The notes under the pieces are model-generated. The model did no database searches. It had not been told where the DNA came from and was given only the letters and a program-made list of their open reading frames with translations. A DNA stretch of 64,000 nt from JAEUHQ01 sp964538915. GTDB taxonomy: Bacteria > Planctomycetota > UBA1135 > UBA2386. Below, in pieces: positions 1 to 8,363 of the stretch. The stretch spans positions 52,239 through 116,238 of the forward strand of contig CAZIFB010000009.1 in the NCBI GenBank assembly GCA_964538915.1, written 5' to 3'. Position numbers and translations under genes: made by a program. Numbering within the stretch: the stretch's first letter is position 1; the number at the start of each line of letters is the position of its first letter.

Positions 1-2
1 GC

Positions 3-230
3 ACTCTCGCGACGCGCCTCGTCGACGGACCGGCGCACGGCAACGTGCGGGCGAAGACGGGCTCGCTCTCGCGTGTCGCCTGCCTGTCGGGCTGGGCGCC
101 GCGGGACGGGCACGAGCCGTTCGTGTTCAGCGTGCTGTGGAACGACTTCCCGGCGGAGGACGACGTCGCGCGGGCGGTGATCGACGCGTTCGTGCAGGAA
201 CTCGCCGCCGCGGCCGCTGTCAGAAGGTGA
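3..230 (+). CDS. D-Ala-D-Ala carboxypeptidase (PBP4/S13 family), C-terminal fragment
   Basis: Only the last 75 residues are in the window; the reading frame is open from base 3, so the gene begins upstream. The fragment contains NVRAKTGSLS, the KTG box of penicillin-binding proteins, in the form usual for peptidase family S13 (PBP4, DacB), followed by a FVFSVLWND strand typical of the end of the transpeptidase fold. Family members trim or cleave peptidoglycan cross-links in the periplasm. The catalytic SxxK and SxN motifs lie outside the window, so activity cannot be judged. Its last 11 bp overlap the end of the convergent outer-membrane gene. Confidence 0.75.
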   Translation, partial: TLATRLVDGPAHGNVRAKTGSLSRVACLSGWAPRDGHEPFVFSVLWNDFPAEDDVARAVIDAFVQELAAAAAVRR

Positions 231-1032
231 GCGAAGCGCCGATCACGAAGCCGTCGAGGATCAGGTCCGCGTCGTAGCGGAAGCCGTCGTTGGTTCCCTC
301 GGCCGGCAGTTCGCTGTAGCGCCACCCGGCGAAGAATGCGACGTCGCGCATCGGCATCGAGTACGAGAGGCGGAGTTCGAGATCCTGCAGCGTGCCTTCG
401 AAGTCGCCGCCGAGCGACAGCTCGGGCGAGATCGCGTATTCGGCGTCGATCGCGAACTCGCGCCACGAGACCCGCGCGCGCGCCGCCGGGTAGACCGTGT
501 CGCCGTCCATGTCCACGCGCTGCTGACGCACACCGTCGGTCGTGCGGCCGCGCAGCGTCGCGTTGCGGTGGGCGAAGACGGCGCCGATCCCGAACTGGAA
601 GGCCACGGGTCGTTCGCGCACCGACGTCTTCCAGTTCACGATCGGTTCCACGTAGCCGATGCGGATCTCGTCCATCTCCGCCGTCATCTGCACCGGGTCG
701 CCCGCGAGCAACTGGCCGAAGTCGCCTGCGAGCACACCGTTGGTCGTCGTGTCCTGGTCGAGCTGGTAGTAGTCGGCGCGGAAGCCGCCGAAGCCGTCGC
801 CGATGTCGACGCGGATGCCGAAGTCCTCGCGGTAGTGATCCTGTCCGAACGTGCGCAGCGTCTCGCGGCCGTTGTCCTGCAGCGTGCCCGGCGTCGGCGC
901 CGACTGCATCGCGACGTCGCCGCGGACCTGGTACACCGCGAGGTACGGCGACACGAGGATGTGCGGCTCGGCCGTGGTCAGGGTGCAACTCGTCGCGAGG
1001 CTCGCGGCGCCGAGGAGGACGAGGGTTCGCAT
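220..1032 (-). CDS. Putative outer-membrane beta-barrel protein
   Basis: A 270-residue exported protein. It starts with a short hydrophobic signal (MRTLVLLGAASLATSC) that may end in a weak lipobox, although the -3 position is Ala rather than Leu. The mature part has alternating polar and apolar strands with many Tyr, Arg and Gly residues, and it ends in GASLTF. A terminal Phe is the usual last residue of an outer-membrane barrel that the BAM complex recognises. I do not recognise a family. There is no Shine-Dalgarno; instead a TAGCCT box ends 6 nt before the ATG, suggesting a leaderless message. It converges with and slightly overlaps the PBP4-like gene. Confidence 0.65.
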   Translation of the reverse strand: MRTLVLLGAASLATSCTLTTAEPHILVSPYLAVYQVRGDVAMQSAPTPGTLQDNGRETLRTFGQDHYREDFGIRVDIGDGFGGFRADYYQLDQDTTTNGVLAGDFGQLLAGDPVQMTAEMDEIRIGYVEPIVNWKTSVRERPVAFQFGIGAVFAHRNATLRGRTTDGVRQQRVDMDGDTVYPAARARVSWREFAIDAEYAISPELSLGGDFEGTLQDLELRLSYSMPMRDVAFFAGWRYSELPAEGTNDGFRYDADLILDGFVIGASLTF

Positions 1033-1038
1033 CGCAGA

Positions 1039-1044
1039 AGGCTA
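1039..1044 (-). promoter_or_regulatory. Candidate -10 box of a leaderless promoter
   Basis: TAGCCT on the minus strand, matching TANNNT, with 6 nt (TCTGCG) to the ATG at 1032 and no Shine-Dalgarno. One of five such arrangements in the window. Confidence 0.45.
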
Positions 1045-1122
1045 GGAGGCGACGCGGGTCGGAGAAAGCGCGGCGTCGGCGTCGCGCTTGCTTCCCGTCG
1101 CGGTCACGCCGAAGCTCCGCGG

Positions 1123-1827
1123 ATGACCGAAGCCTTCCTCGAACGCGACTTCAAGGCCTACGAGAAGCACCGCCAGGACGACCCCGAGTACAACGCGCTG
1201 CGCCTCAGTGTGCGGCGGAAGCTGAAGGCGATGGTCGACGGCGTCGCGAAGGAGGCGAAGGCGCTCGGCACCGAGCTGTCCGCGCAGGCGGGGCTGCACC
1301 ATCCGTACACGTTCAACGCGTACCGCGTCCGCGAACAGCGCGCCTACCTGTGCCGCGGCACGAAGGAGCGGAAGAAGCTCGGCGCGTTCTTCGGCGAGGC
1401 GCTCGGCAAGGACGCCGAAACCCACTACATCCAGACCGTGCTCGAGGTGTGCATCGACGACGCGATCGTCGAGGCGGCGCTGCGCATCCATCCGCAGGCG
1501 TGGTGGGACGGCGAGAACCTGAAGAAGAAGCTGCTGAACGACCCGGCCAAGCTCGAGGAGTTCTGCGTGCTGCTGCGGGCGCTGCCGACGGGTTTCAACC
1601 TCAAGCTGCACGACTGGAAGAAGGACCACTGGTGTGCCAGCGCGAAGGCGAGCGAGGTGAAGGAGCTGTTCACCCACTACACGCCCGGCAACCACTGGCT
1701 GCACGTGCAGCGGCAACTGCCGAAGGAAGACGCGGTCGGGATGGGGATGGAGGCCGAGAAGTGGGTGAGCGCGTCGTTGCTCGCGCTTCTGCCGGTCTAC
1801 AAGTTCACGCTGTGGGAGCCGAGCTGA
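1123..1827 (+). CDS. Conserved-looking cytoplasmic protein of unknown function
   Basis: A 234-residue protein that I do not recognise. The ATG at 1123 is chosen because the frame upstream runs antisense through the outer-membrane gene and is arginine-rich, unlike the rest. The protein has no signal peptide or membrane segment. It is rich in Lys, Glu, Trp and His, looks mainly helical, and contains many paired charged residues (for example RRKLKAMVDGVAKEAKALG and NLKKKLLNDPAKLEEF), as expected for a soluble globular protein. It stands alone between a divergent outer-membrane gene and a convergent kinase. No function is proposed. Confidence 0.7.
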   Translation: MTEAFLERDFKAYEKHRQDDPEYNALRLSVRRKLKAMVDGVAKEAKALGTELSAQAGLHHPYTFNAYRVREQRAYLCRGTKERKKLGAFFGEALGKDAETHYIQTVLEVCIDDAIVEAALRIHPQAWWDGENLKKKLLNDPAKLEEFCVLLRALPTGFNLKLHDWKKDHWCASAKASEVKELFTHYTPGNHWLHVQRQLPKEDAVGMGMEAEKWVSASLLALLPVYKFTLWEPS

Positions 1828-1840
1828 GGCGCGTAGCGCC
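1828..1840. terminator. Short GC hairpin between convergent genes
   Basis: GGCGC-GTA-GCGCC lies in the 29-nt gap between the convergent stops at 1827 and 1857. There is no T tract, so a terminator role is only inferred from position. Confidence 0.25.
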
Positions 1841-1856
1841 GGGAAGGCCCCGACTC

Positions 1857-4577
1857 TCAGAGTCGTGATGTTCTGGCGGCACGCAGCCCAAGGCGCGAGT
1901 GGCGGAGCGCGGGCGAGAATTGGCCACGGGTTCCCGACTCCGCCATGACAGGATCGCCGTCCCAGCAGCCACCTCGGACACATCGGGAGACGGAGCCGCC
2001 AGCGGGGTCTGGTCGACGGCCATCGCCTACCCGCTCGGGCCCGTAGTCTGAGTGCTCGTCGAGGCACCACTCCCAGAGGCTGCCGCCCATGTCGAACAGC
2101 CCTCGGCCGTTTGCCCTCCAAGAGCCCACGGGCAGCACCTGGTTGTGGTTCACGCCTTCGGCTGCCTCGATGGCCGCTCGGTCGTCGCCTGTCCACCAGT
2201 TCGTCGTTGTGCCCGCGCGAACCCCGTATTCCCACTGCAGCTCGCTCGGCAGTGTGAGTCCGTGTGCGCGGAGCACGGGCTCTGCATCGAGCCAGCTCAC
2301 GCGCTCGACCGGCAAGGCAAGATCGTTCCGGGTCTTGCTGTCGCTCGGATTCTCGTCGGTCCAGCGAACCCACTGGCCCTGTGTCACTTCGTACTTGCCG
2401 AGGAAGAACGGATCGAGTCGCACCGTGAGCCGCTTCTTCGCGCCTTCGTCGTCGGCGGGCGTGCCCTGGGGCAATGTGCCGCCCGGCAGCAGCACGAACA
2501 CGATGCCCGTGTCTCCGGTGACCTTGATCCGCCCGTCCGGCTCGTGCGTCGGAATCGGCAGCGTCGCTGGGTCCTGCACGCCGTCCCACGCACTGCGCAG
2601 GTCGTAGAACTCCCACAGCTTCGACTGCGGGTTCATGCCGATCGGCACGAGGCCCCACACGTCTTCGTCGCGCAGCGGAATGTCCTGGCCCTTGTAGAGT
2701 TCGTTCGCGACGACCCCGTCGGCCCTCGCGATCGCCGCGCGCGCCTCGGCCCAAGTGTGCTTCGCGTTCGGGTGCGCGAGAGTCAGCGGACCAACGCTCT
2801 TCGCCCAACGGCCACGGCGTGCCATGTCCGGCACAAGCTTCTCGAGATCTGGAAGGCGCTCGAGGAGGTCTCGCAGGGACCTCTCGAGGAAGCGTTCCGC
2901 GGCGAGTGACGCAGCGTCGCCCGTCGTCGCACCAACCACCACACCATCGCGGTAGGTGACGGACCAGCTTCCTGCGCTGCGTTGGAGTGACCGGACCACG
3001 GCCGACGCATCCGCCTTCTTCTGCAGCAGGAAGGTCGCCCTCTCGAGCCAGTCTTCGATCAGCGCAACTTGCTCAGGCGCCCCGGGCGTCAGCTCCGGCT
3101 CCGTCTCGAGCAGCCGCTCCAAGTCGACCACGAGGGAGAGCTGGTTGAACTGCGCAACCTTGCCCTCGACGAAGATCTTCTGCTCTTCCGCCTCCTCTCG
3201 CGCTGCGTTCGCGTCGCTGGCGTAGGTCGAGGTGCCGACGAGGCCGAGTACCAAGATGAGCGCCGTCGCCGCGAGGCTCGCCGCGAGCGCCTTGTTGCGG
3301 CGCACCCACAGATTCATCTCGACCAGCGCGCCGGTTCGGTACGCCTTCACCACGCGCTGCGCGAGGAAGGCGCGCAGGTCGTTCGACAGCTCCGTGACGC
3401 TCGCGAAGCGTTCCCCTCGATCGCGGGCCATCGCCTTCTCGACGATCGCCACCAGCTCCGCTGGCACTCCCTTCCGCACGTCCTCGATGCGCTTGGGTGG
3501 GCCCTCGACGACGTCGTTCAGGATCCGGTACGCCGGCTGGCGCACGCCGGGCGTCACGTACGGTGCGCGCCCGGTCAGCAGCTCGTACATCATCGCGCCG
3601 ATCGCGTAGACGTCGGCGCGCACGTCGAGCTCCTCGCTGCGCGCCTGCTCCGGCGGCATGTAGCTCGGCGTGCCGAGCTGCTGGCCGTCCATCGACACCA
3701 CCGACGACGCGGTGTCGGTCTCCGCGTCGCGCCGTCGCGCCGACTCGATCTTCGACGCGCCGGTGCCGGGGTCCTTCGCGATGCGCAGGTCGTGGCGATC
3801 GGTCTGGCCGAGCACTTTGGCGAGGCCCCAGTCCATCACGTAGACCTCGCCGAAGCGGCCGACCATCACGTTGCTCGGCTTGAGGTCGCGGTGCAGCACG
3901 CCCTTGTCGTGCGCGTAGGCCATCGTGTCGCAGACCTTCAGCACGACCTCGAGCGCGCGCGTGAGCGGCCACTGCTCGTGTCCCGCGAACGCGTCGGCGA
4001 ACACGTCGCTCGCGGTGCGGCCCTTCACGAGGCGCATCGTGAAGTAGACCTTGCCCGTCGCGTCGAGACCGAGTTCGTGCACCGGTACGACGCCCGGATG
4101 GTCGAGCTGGCTCGTGACCTGCGCTTCTTCGAGGAACCGCCCGAGCAGCTGGTTCGCGAGGCGCTTCTCGTCGTCGTCGCGCGGTGCCGCGCGTTCGAGG
4201 AGCACCTTCATCGCGACCCGGCGGTTCAGCAGGCGATCGTGGATTCGCAGCACGGCGCCCATGCCGCCCTTGCCGACCTCGGTCTCGAGCGCGAAGCGAT
4301 CGACGTCGAGTTTCGGCGCCTTGCCCAGCTTCGCCAGCAGCTCGCCGGTCGCGGTCGACTGCACGCGCTCGCGTCCACCCGATGCGTCGCCGACGAGCGT
4401 CGCGTCGTCGTTCGTCGTCGAACGCAGCAGCGCCATCGCCTCCGCGGCGAGAGTCTCGTCCGGCGCGTTCGCTCGGAGGAACGCTTCACGCTCCCCGGGC
4501 GGCAGCGCGGTGGCGGCGGAGACCAGTTGCTGCAGCTTCGTCTGCCGCGAGCGGGAATCGTCGGCGTTGGCGGTCAT
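1857..4577 (-). CDS. Membrane Ser/Thr protein kinase with C-terminal SUMF1/FGE-like domain
   Basis: A 906-residue receptor-like kinase. In order: an N-terminal cytoplasmic segment; a protein kinase domain with glycine loop GKGGMG (about 103-108), lysine in VAMKVL (about 123), HRDLKPSN (about 229-236) and DWG in place of DFG (about 249-251); an activation loop extended by roughly 40 residues; one membrane helix (about 431-452); and a formylglycine-generating-enzyme-like domain (about 700-905) containing GKYEVTQGQW, PSELQWEYG and MGGSLWEW. The helix places the SUMF1-like domain outside the cytoplasm as a likely sensor. The catalytic cysteines of true FGE are missing: the region reads CVRGGCWDGD. 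ATG 4577 is preferred over an upstream TTG at 4622 because a GAAGG element precedes it. Confidence 0.9.
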   Translation of the reverse strand: MTANADDSRSRQTKLQQLVSAATALPPGEREAFLRANAPDETLAAEAMALLRSTTNDDATLVGDASGGRERVQSTATGELLAKLGKAPKLDVDRFALETEVGKGGMGAVLRIHDRLLNRRVAMKVLLERAAPRDDDEKRLANQLLGRFLEEAQVTSQLDHPGVVPVHELGLDATGKVYFTMRLVKGRTASDVFADAFAGHEQWPLTRALEVVLKVCDTMAYAHDKGVLHRDLKPSNVMVGRFGEVYVMDWGLAKVLGQTDRHDLRIAKDPGTGASKIESARRRDAETDTASSVVSMDGQQLGTPSYMPPEQARSEELDVRADVYAIGAMMYELLTGRAPYVTPGVRQPAYRILNDVVEGPPKRIEDVRKGVPAELVAIVEKAMARDRGERFASVTELSNDLRAFLAQRVVKAYRTGALVEMNLWVRRNKALAASLAATALILVLGLVGTSTYASDANAAREEAEEQKIFVEGKVAQFNQLSLVVDLERLLETEPELTPGAPEQVALIEDWLERATFLLQKKADASAVVRSLQRSAGSWSVTYRDGVVVGATTGDAASLAAERFLERSLRDLLERLPDLEKLVPDMARRGRWAKSVGPLTLAHPNAKHTWAEARAAIARADGVVANELYKGQDIPLRDEDVWGLVPIGMNPQSKLWEFYDLRSAWDGVQDPATLPIPTHEPDGRIKVTGDTGIVFVLLPGGTLPQGTPADDEGAKKRLTVRLDPFFLGKYEVTQGQWVRWTDENPSDSKTRNDLALPVERVSWLDAEPVLRAHGLTLPSELQWEYGVRAGTTTNWWTGDDRAAIEAAEGVNHNQVLPVGSWRANGRGLFDMGGSLWEWCLDEHSDYGPERVGDGRRPDPAGGSVSRCVRGGCWDGDPVMAESGTRGQFSPALRHSRLGLRAARTSRL

Positions 4578-4658
4578 GCCCTTCGTCGACCGGAAGTGTG
4601 GGGGCGGCGCTGCGCCGGGCAAGCCGCTTCCCCGGAAGGTGCGCTGGTCAGGTCCGGC

Positions 4659-5900
4659 TCACTGGCTCGGATACGTCGCCTTCACCCACTCCATCCACTT
4701 CGCGTCGAAGTCGAGGACCGAGACGCCGTAGGCCTCCTGCAGCGCCGTGCGGCAGGCGCCGACGATGTCGCGCTGGTCGGGGCCCCACTTCTCGTCGACT
4801 CGTCCCTTGATGGCGAAGAGGAACTTGCGCCACTTCTCCGGGCCCTGCGACATCAGCCAGTCCATGCGCGACCAGATCGCGACGTGGTCGTTGAACGTGA
4901 TGCTGCCGAAGTCGCGCCACTGGAAGACCTCGGCGAACGTCGCGAACTTCGAGGGATTGGCGATCATGCCGCGGCAGTAGACGTCCCACTTGGCGACGTT
5001 CTTCATGTCCGCGATCGAGCCTTCGTTCTGGTCGAAGTCCGAGTAGAGGATCGACACGCGGCGCTCGTGCCAGTGCGCGTACGCCTCGCGGATCCAGACG
5101 GGCAGGTCGTAGTTGTAGTAGCGGAACGAGTCGAGCAGGTTCTGGCTGATGTTGAAGACGAGCGAGCAGTGCAGCGCGGTGTCGTGTTTGCGCGGGAAGT
5201 CCTCGTTCTCCGTCGCGATCGCGAGCAGCAGGTTGCTCAGCTCCTTGAAGTGCCAGCGCTGCGCGTGCTTCGAGTCACGGCCGAGGTACTTCTTCATGTA
5301 GGCCTGGAAGGGCCCGAGCTTCTCGAACACGACCATGAGGAACTTGTCCTTCATGCCGAGGTACGGGCCGTAGCCCATGTACCGCGCGCCCGGCCGCGGA
5401 TAGACCTTGGTCGAGTCGGTGGGGAAGTCCTCGTCCTTCACGCCCCACAGTTCCTGCGTCTCCGTGTAGAGCTTCTCCATCCGGTGCGCGGTGAGGTGCG
5501 CACGCAGCCATGGGTCGAGTACGCGCGTCTTCGGGTTGATGTCCGGGAGCTTCAGCGCCAGCTCCTCCAGTTCCGCCCTGATCTTGTTGCGCGTCTCGAG
5601 TTCGCCCGGCGGCACGTTCCACGCGGGCAGGTTGGTGCCGATGCGGAAGTGCTTCGTCTCGATCCAGAGGATCTGGATGTAGTCGATCGCGGCATCGACG
5701 TCGCTCGTCAGCACGGGCTTGTCCGCGATGCCGCCGAACGGGAACGGACCGAACGACACGTATCCGGCCTTCTCCAGGGCTTCGGGTTTGTTCTTCGTGT
5801 AGGGGTCGATGCGCCACTTCGGGAGTTTGTCCGTCGGGGTCTGCGCGCACAGGGCGGCGCCGAGGAGCGAGGCGACGAGAAGGGTGCGGGGGGCGTGCAT
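4659..5900 (-). CDS. Secreted protein resembling a degenerate gluzincin (DUF1570/peptidase MA type)
   Basis: A 413-residue protein with a clear signal peptide (MHAPRTLLVASLLGAALCAQ) and no other membrane segment. The C-terminal half has LPVWIREAYAHWHERR, which resembles the helix that follows HExxH in peptidase-MA-like gluzincins, where the second zinc ligand is the Glu of an x-W-x-x-E-G/A-x-A pattern. At the expected HExxH position, however, the sequence reads TALHCSLVF, so the catalytic motif is absent. It is therefore probably a non-catalytic relative, possibly a binding protein. It is the last gene of a minus-strand run starting at 8175. The family assignment is an inference from pattern, not a match. 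Confidence 0.6.
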   Translation of the reverse strand: MHAPRTLLVASLLGAALCAQTPTDKLPKWRIDPYTKNKPEALEKAGYVSFGPFPFGGIADKPVLTSDVDAAIDYIQILWIETKHFRIGTNLPAWNVPPGELETRNKIRAELEELALKLPDINPKTRVLDPWLRAHLTAHRMEKLYTETQELWGVKDEDFPTDSTKVYPRPGARYMGYGPYLGMKDKFLMVVFEKLGPFQAYMKKYLGRDSKHAQRWHFKELSNLLLAIATENEDFPRKHDTALHCSLVFNISQNLLDSFRYYNYDLPVWIREAYAHWHERRVSILYSDFDQNEGSIADMKNVAKWDVYCRGMIANPSKFATFAEVFQWRDFGSITFNDHVAIWSRMDWLMSQGPEKWRKFLFAIKGRVDEKWGPDQRDIVGACRTALQEAYGVSVLDFDAKWMEWVKATYPSQ

Positions 5901-5942
5901 CGTGTGGTTCAGCGCGGAAGAACGGGGGGCCTGTCGGACCGT

Positions 5943-6812
5943 TCAGACCTTCTTCGCCCAGGCCTTGGCCATTTCGATGACCTGGAACACCGGCATGTTC
6001 TCGATCGGCGCCTCGTCGTGGAGCACGCGCATGGCGTTCACGGCCTCCTTCTTCACGGTGTGATCCGTTGCGTCGAGGTACGGACGGACCGAGCCGGCCT
6101 GGTCCTTGGTGGCGAGATAGCGGGCGAGGCGCAGACCGTTCGCCTGGTCGGGCACGGGGGCCTTGCCGATCGCCTCGAACACCCAGTTGCCCGCGTCGAT
6201 GCTGCGGGCCGCGGGAAGCACCTCGGCGAGGATCGCCTGCACTTCCTGCCAGTGCGCCTTCGTGTAGGTCATGACCGGAGCGAGCGCGCCCTTGTCCTTC
6301 AGGGCGAGCGTGCCGAGTGCCGCATGGAACGCGGTCGACTCGTCCTTGTCCTTCATCGTGGCCTGCAGCACCGGCAGCAGCTCCGGGTCCGTGAAGCGGC
6401 ACATGCGGACCGTGAGGTAGCGGCGCAGTTCGACGCGCGGCTTCTTGATCTCGCGTGCGACGAGCGCCGCGTGCTCCGGCCCGATCAGTCGATCGAGCAC
6501 TTCGAAGATCGGGCGGTTCAGGTTGTCGGGGCGATCCGACGTCTCGAGCAGCAGGATCGGCACGGCGCCGGCGCCGAGGTCCGTCAGTGCCTTCTTCGCC
6601 GGGTCGTGCAGCGCGGCGTCGGGTTTGCGGAACTGGCCGATCAGGGCTCGCACACGATCCTTGTCGGTGTCCGCGAGCGTCGGCCACTCGGAGAGCTTCT
6701 CGACCTTCGCCGGCTTCTCGGTCGTTGCGGGCGCGTCGCCCTTCTGCGCGGGCAGCGCGGCTAGCAGGAGGCCGTGGGCCAGGAGGACGAACGCGTTGTG
6801 CGATGACGGCAT
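5943..6812 (-). CDS. Secreted HEAT-repeat-like protein
   Basis: A 289-residue protein starting at ATG 6812 with a hydrophobic leader ending in ALPAQ (MPSSHNAFVLLAHGLLLAALPAQ). The mature part is alpha-helical with recurring helix pairs such as KKALTDLGAGAVPILLLE, LGTLALKDKGALAPVMTY and KKEAVNAMRVLHDEAP. This is the look of HEAT or PBS-lyase-like repeats, which form solenoids that bind other proteins. It starts 5 nt after the preceding lipoprotein gene stops, so the two are probably translated from one message. The exact partner is unknown. Confidence 0.65.
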   Translation of the reverse strand: MPSSHNAFVLLAHGLLLAALPAQKGDAPATTEKPAKVEKLSEWPTLADTDKDRVRALIGQFRKPDAALHDPAKKALTDLGAGAVPILLLETSDRPDNLNRPIFEVLDRLIGPEHAALVAREIKKPRVELRRYLTVRMCRFTDPELLPVLQATMKDKDESTAFHAALGTLALKDKGALAPVMTYTKAHWQEVQAILAEVLPAARSIDAGNWVFEAIGKAPVPDQANGLRLARYLATKDQAGSVRPYLDATDHTVKKEAVNAMRVLHDEAPIENMPVFQVIEMAKAWAKKV

Positions 6813-6817
6813 GCGGT

Positions 6818-7486
6818 TCACGGCAGCTTCGGGAGGACGAGCCAGTTCGGGATCGCTTCGCGGAAATCCGGGTGGACGAACGTCACCTTGCTCGCGACGC
6901 GCGCTTCCTCCGTGCGCAGCCACTCGAGCCACGCGGTGTTGTCGTGCGTGGAGAACGTGACGACCGTCGCTTCGGCGTAGTCACCGACCGTCGTCGCGTG
7001 CTCGTTGATCGAATTGCAGGCGGCCAGGACGTAGCCGAACGGCATCTCGATCGGCTGGCTCACGGAGCCAGTCAGCAGCGGATCGAACAGGAACATCCCG
7101 ATCGGCAGCTTGGCCTGGCCGCGGGTCACGCGGGAACGTTTGACGTCCCGCATGGACCGCGTCTTGTTCTCGAGCTCCTCGATGTTCGTCGTGACGGAGC
7201 GCAGCGTCGTCGCCAGTTCGAGCTGTTTTGCGCGCTCGGCCGGGAACGCGCGCTGGGCGAGGCGCAGCGGCAGCAGGTGTTCTTCGAGGACGCGCAGCAC
7301 CTTGGCCTTGCGCCCGCCTTCGGGGATGTAGCCGTCGAGGAACTTCAGGTACGGATCGAGTTCGGCGAACCCGATCGTGATGCCGTCGACGACGAGCAGG
7401 CGGGTCTCCGGAGGCGGCTCTTCGTGGCACGAAGGGAGTCCCAGGAGAGCGAACAACAGGGCCGTGGTTGCCTTGGTGCGGTGCAT
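6818..7486 (-). CDS. Lipoprotein with SurA-N-like segment
   Basis: A 222-residue protein beginning MHRTKATTALLFALLGLPSC; the L-P-S-C end of the hydrophobic core is a plausible lipobox, so it is probably a lipoprotein. A short VDGITIGFAELDPYL segment followed by a helical stretch resembles the start of the SurA/PrsA chaperone N-domain, but no peptidyl-prolyl isomerase domain follows. ATG 7486 gives a normal signal peptide. A GTG at 7495 in the same frame would instead overlap the upstream stop by 4 nt. It sits in the middle of the 8175-to-4659 minus-strand gene run. Confidence 0.6.
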   Translation of the reverse strand: MHRTKATTALLFALLGLPSCHEEPPPETRLLVVDGITIGFAELDPYLKFLDGYIPEGGRKAKVLRVLEEHLLPLRLAQRAFPAERAKQLELATTLRSVTTNIEELENKTRSMRDVKRSRVTRGQAKLPIGMFLFDPLLTGSVSQPIEMPFGYVLAACNSINEHATTVGDYAEATVVTFSTHDNTAWLEWLRTEEARVASKVTFVHPDFREAIPNWLVLPKLP

Positions 7487-7491
7487 CGGGA

Positions 7492-8175
7492 TCACGGTGT
7501 GTCGAGGGCGGCGAGGAAGGCGCCGACCGGGCCCGTGAGGTAGCGGTACGTCTCGTAGAGTAGCTCGGCGAACTGGGGGGCGTCACCGACGCCCACGGGG
7601 CCGGCGAAACTGCCCGTCGTTTCGACCCAGACCGAGCGCGGGTCCTGCGGCCACGTCTCGATGCGGACCTGGAACGTGCTGCGTTCCCCCGGTGACTGCG
7701 GCAGCACGAGCCGTGCGCCGAGCGACTGCACCGGCCGGCCGAACTGTTGCCAGGCGTCGGCGCCGGGGGCTATCAGCCGGCGGCTCAGGAATTCGCGGCC
7801 GTCGCGGTAGTGGCGGGGCGTGATCAGCGAGCGGACCAGGAACTGCTGCGCCAGGGATGCGGGGATGCCGAGGGTCTGGAAGGTCGTCGTGGCGACGTTC
7901 ACCATCCGCGTCGCGAAGTCCTCGACCGTGATGCCGCGCAGTTCCTCGCGCAGCACGAGCCGATCCCAAGCCAGACTCGCAGTCGAGATCTGGCCCGGCA
8001 TCTGCGGGAGGTTGCTGAGGTGGATGCCGTCCGGCGCGACCTGGAAGTTCTGGTACCCGACCGCGGGCTTCTGGTAGAGCGTGTTGTGGACACTCTGGGC
8101 GAGGTCGGCGCGAAGCTGTTGCGGCGGGTGCAGCAGTTCGGCCGTGAAGGCGATCGTCCGGGGCTCGTAGCTCAT
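7492..8175 (-). CDS. Protein of unknown function heading a minus-strand gene run
   Basis: A 227-residue soluble protein without signal peptide or membrane segment that I do not recognise. It begins MSYEPRTIAFTAELLHPP and has well-formed alternating strands and helices. One strand-rich segment, STFQVRIETWPQDPRSVWVET, suggests a compact alpha/beta domain. It is the first gene of a run of four closely spaced minus-strand genes (stop at 7492, next gene starting at 7486 or 7495), so co-transcription with the exported proteins downstream is likely. The other three genes encode envelope proteins, which hints at an envelope-related role but does not show it. Confidence 0.6.
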   Translation of the reverse strand: MSYEPRTIAFTAELLHPPQQLRADLAQSVHNTLYQKPAVGYQNFQVAPDGIHLSNLPQMPGQISTASLAWDRLVLREELRGITVEDFATRMVNVATTTFQTLGIPASLAQQFLVRSLITPRHYRDGREFLSRRLIAPGADAWQQFGRPVQSLGARLVLPQSPGERSTFQVRIETWPQDPRSVWVETTGSFAGPVGVGDAPQFAELLYETYRYLTGPVGAFLAALDTP

Positions 8176-8363
8176 CGGCGAGCGCCGGATGCTACGGGGC
8201 CTGTGGCGCAGGGGGCACGGCCTCGGAGCGAAAGATCGCGACTCGTCGGCGGGAGCAACGGCGCACCACGACTCGGCCTGTCCGGGAGGTTTCGCCCCCT
8301 CGCCTCGTTTCGCGCGCCCGAGTCGCTAGACTGCCGCCCCCTTTCTCCGTCCAAACCACTCCG

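Noticed and set aside
1857..4577. Sulfatase-activating (formylglycine-generating) enzyme
   Set aside because: The domain is fused to a kinase and lacks the catalytic cysteine; no sulfatase gene is in the window.
3069..6764. Long open frame (over 1200 codons) on the plus strand
   Set aside because: It is antisense to the kinase and secreted-protein genes. The product is Arg/His/Val-rich with no domain, a usual effect of GC-rich third positions on the opposite strand.
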